Source of the DNA: Echria macrotheca
Lineage: Eukaryota; Ascomycota; Sordariomycetes; Sordariales; Schizotheciaceae
NCBI GenBank assembly: GCA_030411725.1
Contig: MU839850.1
Span: forward strand, 308,707 to 372,706
Direction: 5' to 3'
Length of the DNA stretch: 64,000 nt
Under the pieces are notes generated by a model. The model did not search any database and was not told the DNA's origin. It worked only from the letters and a program-made list of their open reading frames with translations. Below are positions 59,227-64,000 of the stretch, in pieces (the stretch's first letter is position 1; each line of letters starts with the position of its first letter). The translations under genes and the position numbers were made by a program.

Positions 59227-60607
59227 CTCGGCTGGCTCAGGACTTCCTTGCCGCTCGGCTTGATGCTGTCTTCCCCTCTTCTGTTTGGTTGGTCTGGTGT
59301 TGTTGTGTTCAGGTGGGAGTTGGAGTTGGGAGGCTGGTAAGGCTGGCACTGAACCTGCGGAACGGCGACCCACTCATGCATTTTGTTGTTCCCGGTTGGA
59401 AATTCACCAGAGCTGCCTTGCGGGAAGTTTGGAATAAGGCGGCTGCCTGGGTTCCTCCGCGTCCCGTTTCCCCACTCCTTTGTGTTATGTTGTACTTTTG
59501 AGTGGGAAGGCTGGCTGGTTGGTTGATGGAAATCGTGGAGTTTTCTGTGGGATTTTTTTTTTCATGAGTGACGAATTTCCTTTGCTGTCAATGGTGATAC
59601 CCCGGGTTTAGTTGGTTAGGTAGGCGAGGACGTGGCAGGTGCCTTTCTGCCAGGAGCAGCAGTTCTGTTGTTGTTGTGTTATTGATGTGTTCAAGTTTAG
59701 TTGTTGGAAGACGCGTTTTTTTGTTGAGAGTGCGTGAGGTGTGGAAGACTGGAATGAGATTTTGAAAAGGACAAGTAATAAAAGTGTAAAAATCCTCGGT
59801 GGCAACAATCAAAAAAAAAGTGCGTTTTTGGGTTTTTGGGTTGTGTCCAAGAGGATGGATGCCTCGAGGCAGCAGAGAAAATTCGAGGCGGGCGCGGGCG
59901 GACGCGTCGTTGCTTGGAAGAGCTGCCCCGAGGCTGTCGCGTTTGTTGTCACAGGGCGCAGGAGTTAAGTTAACGTTAGTGTACTTTGCAACCACCACGG
60001 CGTTAGGAATTTTTTCCATAGTCGAACCGGGAATTTTTTTGTCAAGAAGACGTGTGTATGTGTGTGTGTAGACATTTTGAACCCCCGGGGAATTTTTACA
60101 AGTGATGTATGTGTGTGTGGAAGGTGGCAAAAGATCACTGCAATTTTTACAAGTTTTGAGGTGCTGTGCTGTGGTTGATTTCAACTTTAGGTATGAGTGA
60201 CTTGGCGGTGTGCACCGCTGTAAGTTTCAGGCTGGCACAGCACAGCCTCTTGAGGTCTACAGGGGGGAGGGGGGGCACACTTGGGCAGAAATACACTACA
60301 CACACGTAGATAGCCTTCCTTTGTTGCTTGGTCAGTAGGTGGCAAACTCTCTCAGCCTCGAATCGAGAAGTTAAGGTACCTACAGATGATTACACCGAGC
60401 GAGACACTCCGAGTGTTCGAGTCGAACTGCAATTTTTGAAGTCTAGTGGTGGGAGTTCATGGAGGCAAGTATCGGTGGAGGGCATCCTGATGGTAGTGTA
60501 GTAGGTATTGAGAAATCAGAACTTGAAGTTTACAATGTCAGTAAGCGTGAGAGCGAGAAGAGTTTGAGGAGGAGTTGAGGTGGGGTTTAGGTTGAGTGTA
60601 AGGCTGC

Positions 60608-60930
60608 TTCACTGCAATTTTCACGCTGGCGGAGGGGGATTCTCGGGGTTCCCCTTTCAGGCTTCTTGGACGAGCCTTGGTAAGAAACGTTTCACTGCAA
60701 TTTTCACTCTGGTGGAGGGATGCTCGGGAGGACTCGTAAGTTGGCCTATGGTAGCTTGCCAATGAAGTAGAAGACACGACATAACATAAACCATCACTGC
60801 AATTTTCACTCTGGCGGAGGCCATTGTGGTCAGCGATGCTGAAGGCTGCCAGGCTGCGGGTGCCAGACCGTACTGACCAATGAAGTAGAAAACACAACTA
60901 TCACTGCAATTTTCTCTCCGGTGGAGGGGG
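60608..60930 (+). repeat. Four-copy direct repeat upstream of the HET gene
   Basis: The core TCACTGCAATTTTCACTC followed by TGGCGGAGG occurs at about 60609-60638, 60692-60719, 60794-60820 and 60901-60930, all in the same orientation, with starts 83, 102 and 107 bases apart. Copies 3 and 4 share a second block (CCAATGAAGTAGAA) 15-35 bases upstream. Weaker copies are visible at about 60135 and 60427. Confidence 0.8.
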
Positions 60931-61084
60931 ATTGTCAGAGGTGGAAGGTGCGCCTCTCGGAGAAAGAGGAGGAAGGCACCCAGACCATACATGTGTGCCC
61001 AACTTCTGGCGTTGGGCCACAACTTGAACTTTCTCGATAGCTGATGTTTTTTTCTTCACACACTGGCGAACATAACATCTCGCA

Positions 61085-62779
61085 ATGTGGCTCATCAACA
61101 CGACGACGCTCAAACTCGAACACTTTATTGGGCCCGAGGCCGCACCTCGGTACGCCATCTTATCGCACACTTGGGGCGATGGAGAGGTCTCTTTCCAAGA
61201 CTTTCAGGACCTGGACAAGGCAAAGCTGAAGGCTGGCTTTCCCAAGATTCAGAAGACATGCAAACTCGCCAGAGGACGGCGAGATAAGCTAGGACGGCGG
61301 GAGCCGCTCGGATACGCTTGGGTTGACACATGTTGCATCGACAAGTCTTCTAGCGCCGAACTCTCGGAATCGATCAACTCCATGTTTAACTGGTACCGGC
61401 GGTCAAAGGTCTGCTATGTTTACCTGAATGACTGGCTGCCTGATACTGAAAACGATTGGGGCACATTGGCCAGGCTCGGTCCCCCGCCCCGATGGTTCAC
61501 ACGAGGATGGACGCTTCAAGAGCTCATTGCGCCAATCGAAGTCGAGTTCTACGACATGTCCTGGACTTTTCGGGGTACCAAGTCGGACCTCTTTGTGGCA
61601 GGAGAACTCTCGCGGATTACTGGTATCGATGGCTCTATTCTTCAGAACGGAAGCGAGGCGAACCTCCGCAGGACATGTATCGGTCAGCGTATGTCCTGGG
61701 CTGCATTGAGGCAGACGACTCGCAGGGAAGATATCGCCTACTGTCTCTTGGGTATCTTTCAGGTCAACATGCCCCTGCTCTACGGGGAAGGTGATCGGGC
61801 ATTTGTTCGTCTGCAGGAGGAGATCATCAAGACCTCAACCGACTTTTCCTTGTTCGCCTGGAAAAAGGAGGACCATCTACGCGCGCAGGGCGTCCTCTCC
61901 TGCCACCCCCGGGAGTTTGGGCATCTCGGCAAGTGTGAATGGACTACGAACCTTTTTTCTGAACAAGAGGACGAGGAAGCAGTCATGACGAACAAGGGTC
62001 TCCGCATCGAAACTTCATCGCTCTTCTCCTTTGGAGCTGATCCTTCGGTTGCGGACTACCAGGATTTATACCTCCTTCTCGGTTGCCAAGTTGACGGGAC
62101 ACCTCTTGGTATCAGACTAAACACACGATACGGCGGAGTCTACGCTCGAGCGGACCAATCTACAGTATTCTTTCCAGATCCTACAATTTCGAATATGAAA
62201 CGACTGAGCCGACGGACTATATTTATCTGTCGCGAAGCCGACATGTATCCAAAGTTTCCTTGCATCGCCCTCTTTCTACAGTCTCGTTCTCCCGAATACC
62301 GCCTTCACGTTACGGAGATGTGGCCTCCAGGGCTCTTCTACCCCTCCATAGCCAGTGGTCCTCTATATGTCCGCAACTCCTCGATGTTTGTCGGCTACCT
62401 CAAGATAGCCTTTGGGCGCTACGAGTCCGGTGCGCAAAATCACTTCATGATCGTGCTTCGCAACGTGCCTTCTCGCGCAAATCCAGAAGTCGGAAATATG
62501 GTAGGAGCACATCTTGTTCGCCAGGGAAGAGAAGGCCCCTTTCTAGCATTTACCGACAAGATTCGAACACTTGAACCCTTCAAAGCGGAGAGGAGCCTTG
62601 TTTCTGATTTCGATCCCTCAGTCTTGCCCGACGAGCCTGGTATCTGCATAAACGGGTACGGTAACCATGTATGCCTCGGTGAGTTTGAGGGAAAGCATTT
62701 GTCTGTTGGCTCCAAGGTTACAGTGGTTGGTCTCAACAGTATTACTCCCATGTTCCATTTTTTTCTCCAGGCAGACTAG
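61085..62779 (+). CDS. HET-domain protein (heterokaryon incompatibility family)
   Basis: Single exon, 564 residues. HET domains trigger programmed cell death when unlike fungal strains fuse, usually downstream of an NLR partner. The three hallmark blocks are present: YAILSHTWGDGEVSFQDF (about 23-40), GYAWVDTCCIDKSSSAELSE with SINSMFNWYRRSKVCYVYL (about 78-117), and RWFTRGWTLQELIAP (about 140-154). The domain ends near YCLLGIFQVNMPLLYGEGDR. The remaining 320 residues have no NACHT or WD40 repeats as in HET-E/HET-D and match no family I recognise. The ATG at 61085 lies directly before WLINTTTLKL, a typical HET start. The frame is intact. Confidence 0.93.
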   Translation: MWLINTTTLKLEHFIGPEAAPRYAILSHTWGDGEVSFQDFQDLDKAKLKAGFPKIQKTCKLARGRRDKLGRREPLGYAWVDTCCIDKSSSAELSESINSMFNWYRRSKVCYVYLNDWLPDTENDWGTLARLGPPPRWFTRGWTLQELIAPIEVEFYDMSWTFRGTKSDLFVAGELSRITGIDGSILQNGSEANLRRTCIGQRMSWAALRQTTRREDIAYCLLGIFQVNMPLLYGEGDRAFVRLQEEIIKTSTDFSLFAWKKEDHLRAQGVLSCHPREFGHLGKCEWTTNLFSEQEDEEAVMTNKGLRIETSSLFSFGADPSVADYQDLYLLLGCQVDGTPLGIRLNTRYGGVYARADQSTVFFPDPTISNMKRLSRRTIFICREADMYPKFPCIALFLQSRSPEYRLHVTEMWPPGLFYPSIASGPLYVRNSSMFVGYLKIAFGRYESGAQNHFMIVLRNVPSRANPEVGNMVGAHLVRQGREGPFLAFTDKIRTLEPFKAERSLVSDFDPSVLPDEPGICINGYGNHVCLGEFEGKHLSVGSKVTVVGLNSITPMFHFFLQAD

Positions 62780-63905
62780 TGAGCTTTCCTACGGCTTGGA
62801 ATAGCCAAGTACTGGGACACACGGGTGGCTTAGAGGTGTTGTGTCTCTGGGTTTTCTTATACTGTGTGTGTGTAGGAGTTTTGTATTTGTTCATCTTGAC
62901 CCTGGGGATTGGTCTTCGTTATTATCATTCTACCATCTCCAAGTTTCTCCAACTTGATTCCATTCCGTTTGATGTTGAGGTGTTCGAGGTGTATTTCCAG
63001 TGGCCATACTACCCGTTTGCCTGTCTAAGAACAAGTAAATGCTTGTACACTTGGTCCAGAACAGCGATTCCGTGATGATCAAGGTGCCCTCGTATCCGTA
63101 CTGCGTCGACAGCAAAGCACCAGGACTGACTGTATGGCGTAACTGGTGTCTCCGAGATCGAGGATCGGTATTTGGAAAATGCCGTGGAGGATATAACCAC
63201 CAATAGAACTTGTTAGAAAGCTAAAGCATTTGTGTGTCGCCCATCAACTGGCATTTTTTTTCGCTCTTGTGGAGGGGGTTTAACTACGGTCACTGGATCT
63301 GATTGGACGAGCGGGCATCTCCTCCGCCGTTCACTGCAATTTCTACTCTGGCGGAGGGGGGGGGGGGTTGGAGGGCAGCCGAAAGGGGACGAGCAGGTAT
63401 CTGGCTGTTGGTAGTTTGTGTAGATCTGTGGTTTTGAGTTGTTGTCTTCCCTTCCCTTCTGGTACATGGGAACTTGGGAGGTTGTATCAAGTTGATTTCT
63501 CTCTCATCTTTGTCTTCTCCTTCTAAACCCCTAAGTTGGTAAGTTGGTTTTGTATTTGTTCATCTCAGTCTTAGAAGTCGATCCCGGTTGGCTGGTTGCT
63601 GGTATGTGTGGGAAGGTAAAACCTACTGATCTCATGAATGGGACAAAAGGCTCCGAGGTTCTGTTTGGATCTTCTTGTTTACTCTCAGGTCAGGAGGAAC
63701 AGAAGCTACCTACCTATCCAGACGGCGCTGTATCTCTTTTGATGGCCCAGGACTTAGGTCACTGATCTGACTATATCTAGGTGTAGACAGGTGGATGGAA
63801 ATGTAAACACTTTTTCTCATCCTAGCTTCTACGGTATTCCTGTCGTTGGCAAATTAGGTCCGTTGACATAGAGATTCCCAAGGTGTATGTTATCTAGGGG
63901 CCTCG

Positions 63906-63907
<2 letters not shown>
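62780..63907. other. 3' flank of the HET gene
   Basis: No gene is supported. One further copy of the upstream repeat lies at 63331-63360. The 19-base string gttttgtatttgttcatct occurs twice (62878-62896 and 63547-63565). Confidence 0.55.
63331..63360 (+). repeat. Fifth copy of the HET-flanking repeat
   Basis: Reads tcactgcaatttctactc followed by tggcggaggggg, in the same orientation as the four upstream copies, about 550 bases after the HET stop codon and next to a G-run. Confidence 0.8.

Positions 63908-64000
<93 letters not shown>
63908..64000. repeat. Poly(G) run at window end (likely artefact)
   Basis: 93 uninterrupted G bases to the end of the window. It is not a telomeric TTAGGG repeat. 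Such runs are commonly produced by no-signal calls in two-colour sequencing or by assembly ends. Confidence 0.85.

Larger units (their letters stand above)
59061..61084. other. T/G-rich flank and upstream region of the HET gene
   Basis: No coding gene is supported. From about 59160 to 60550 the plus strand is rich in T and G with T-runs. A GT microsatellite and a four-copy direct-repeat array lie here and are listed separately. Confidence 0.6.

Noticed and set aside
60608..60930. CRISPR-like appearance of the repeat array
   Set aside because: Eukaryotic context, variable repeats, unequal and partly duplicated spacers, and no cas genes.
63908..64000. Telomere at the window end
   Set aside because: Pure G with no TTAGGG units; not the fungal telomere repeat.

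Overview
This is a nuclear segment from a filamentous ascomycete, most likely a Sordariomycete and plausibly Sordariales. The evidence is many short GT-AG introns with CTRAC-type branch sites (often 47-75 nt), GC-rich coding exons, a HET-domain gene, and an inverted-repeat element whose two arms differ only by transitions, as expected after repeat-induced point mutation (RIP). Splice junctions below were read by eye. Each multi-exon model keeps an open frame and its total length is a multiple of three.

Layout. Positions 1-11 kb hold NADH-dependent glutamate synthase (8 exons) and a Vtc2/Vtc3-type SPX subunit of the vacuolar polyphosphate (VTC) complex. Positions 11-19 kb hold a large uncharacterised conserved-looking protein, mitochondrial ribosomal protein uL24m, and a Rho1-type GTPase with an unusual C-terminus. 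Positions 19-23 kb are a long T/G-rich, microsatellite-rich stretch followed by a two-exon gene for a cysteine-rich 29-residue micropeptide (zinc-ribbon or metallothionein-like). Positions 23-28 kb hold an AVT-type amino-acid transporter and a GPI-type aspartic protease. Positions 27.6-31.7 kb are gene-free and contain a 988-bp non-autonomous element with 8-bp target-site duplications. Positions 31.7-45 kb are dense with housekeeping genes: an Ecm9/PTAR1-like PPTA-repeat protein, Get1, a 4-TM membrane protein, a Rud3-type golgin, Nop15 and Elp1. Positions 45.8-59 kb hold a DUF3984-type protein, the HPt phosphorelay protein Ypd1, an AKAP7-like 2H phosphoesterase, a coiled-coil protein and a double zinc-finger protein, separated by long non-coding stretches. 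Positions 59-64 kb hold a HET-domain gene flanked by copies of a short dispersed repeat. The window ends in a 93-base poly(G) run that looks like an assembly or sequencing artefact.

The genes do not form one pathway; most are conserved cellular functions: nitrogen assimilation, polyphosphate storage, secretory and Golgi traffic, tail-anchored protein insertion, ribosome biogenesis, tRNA modification and osmotic phosphorelay. The least explained pieces are the micropeptide gene, the repeat array around the HET gene, the RIP-marked inverted-repeat element, and the Rho1-like GTPase without a terminal CaaX box.
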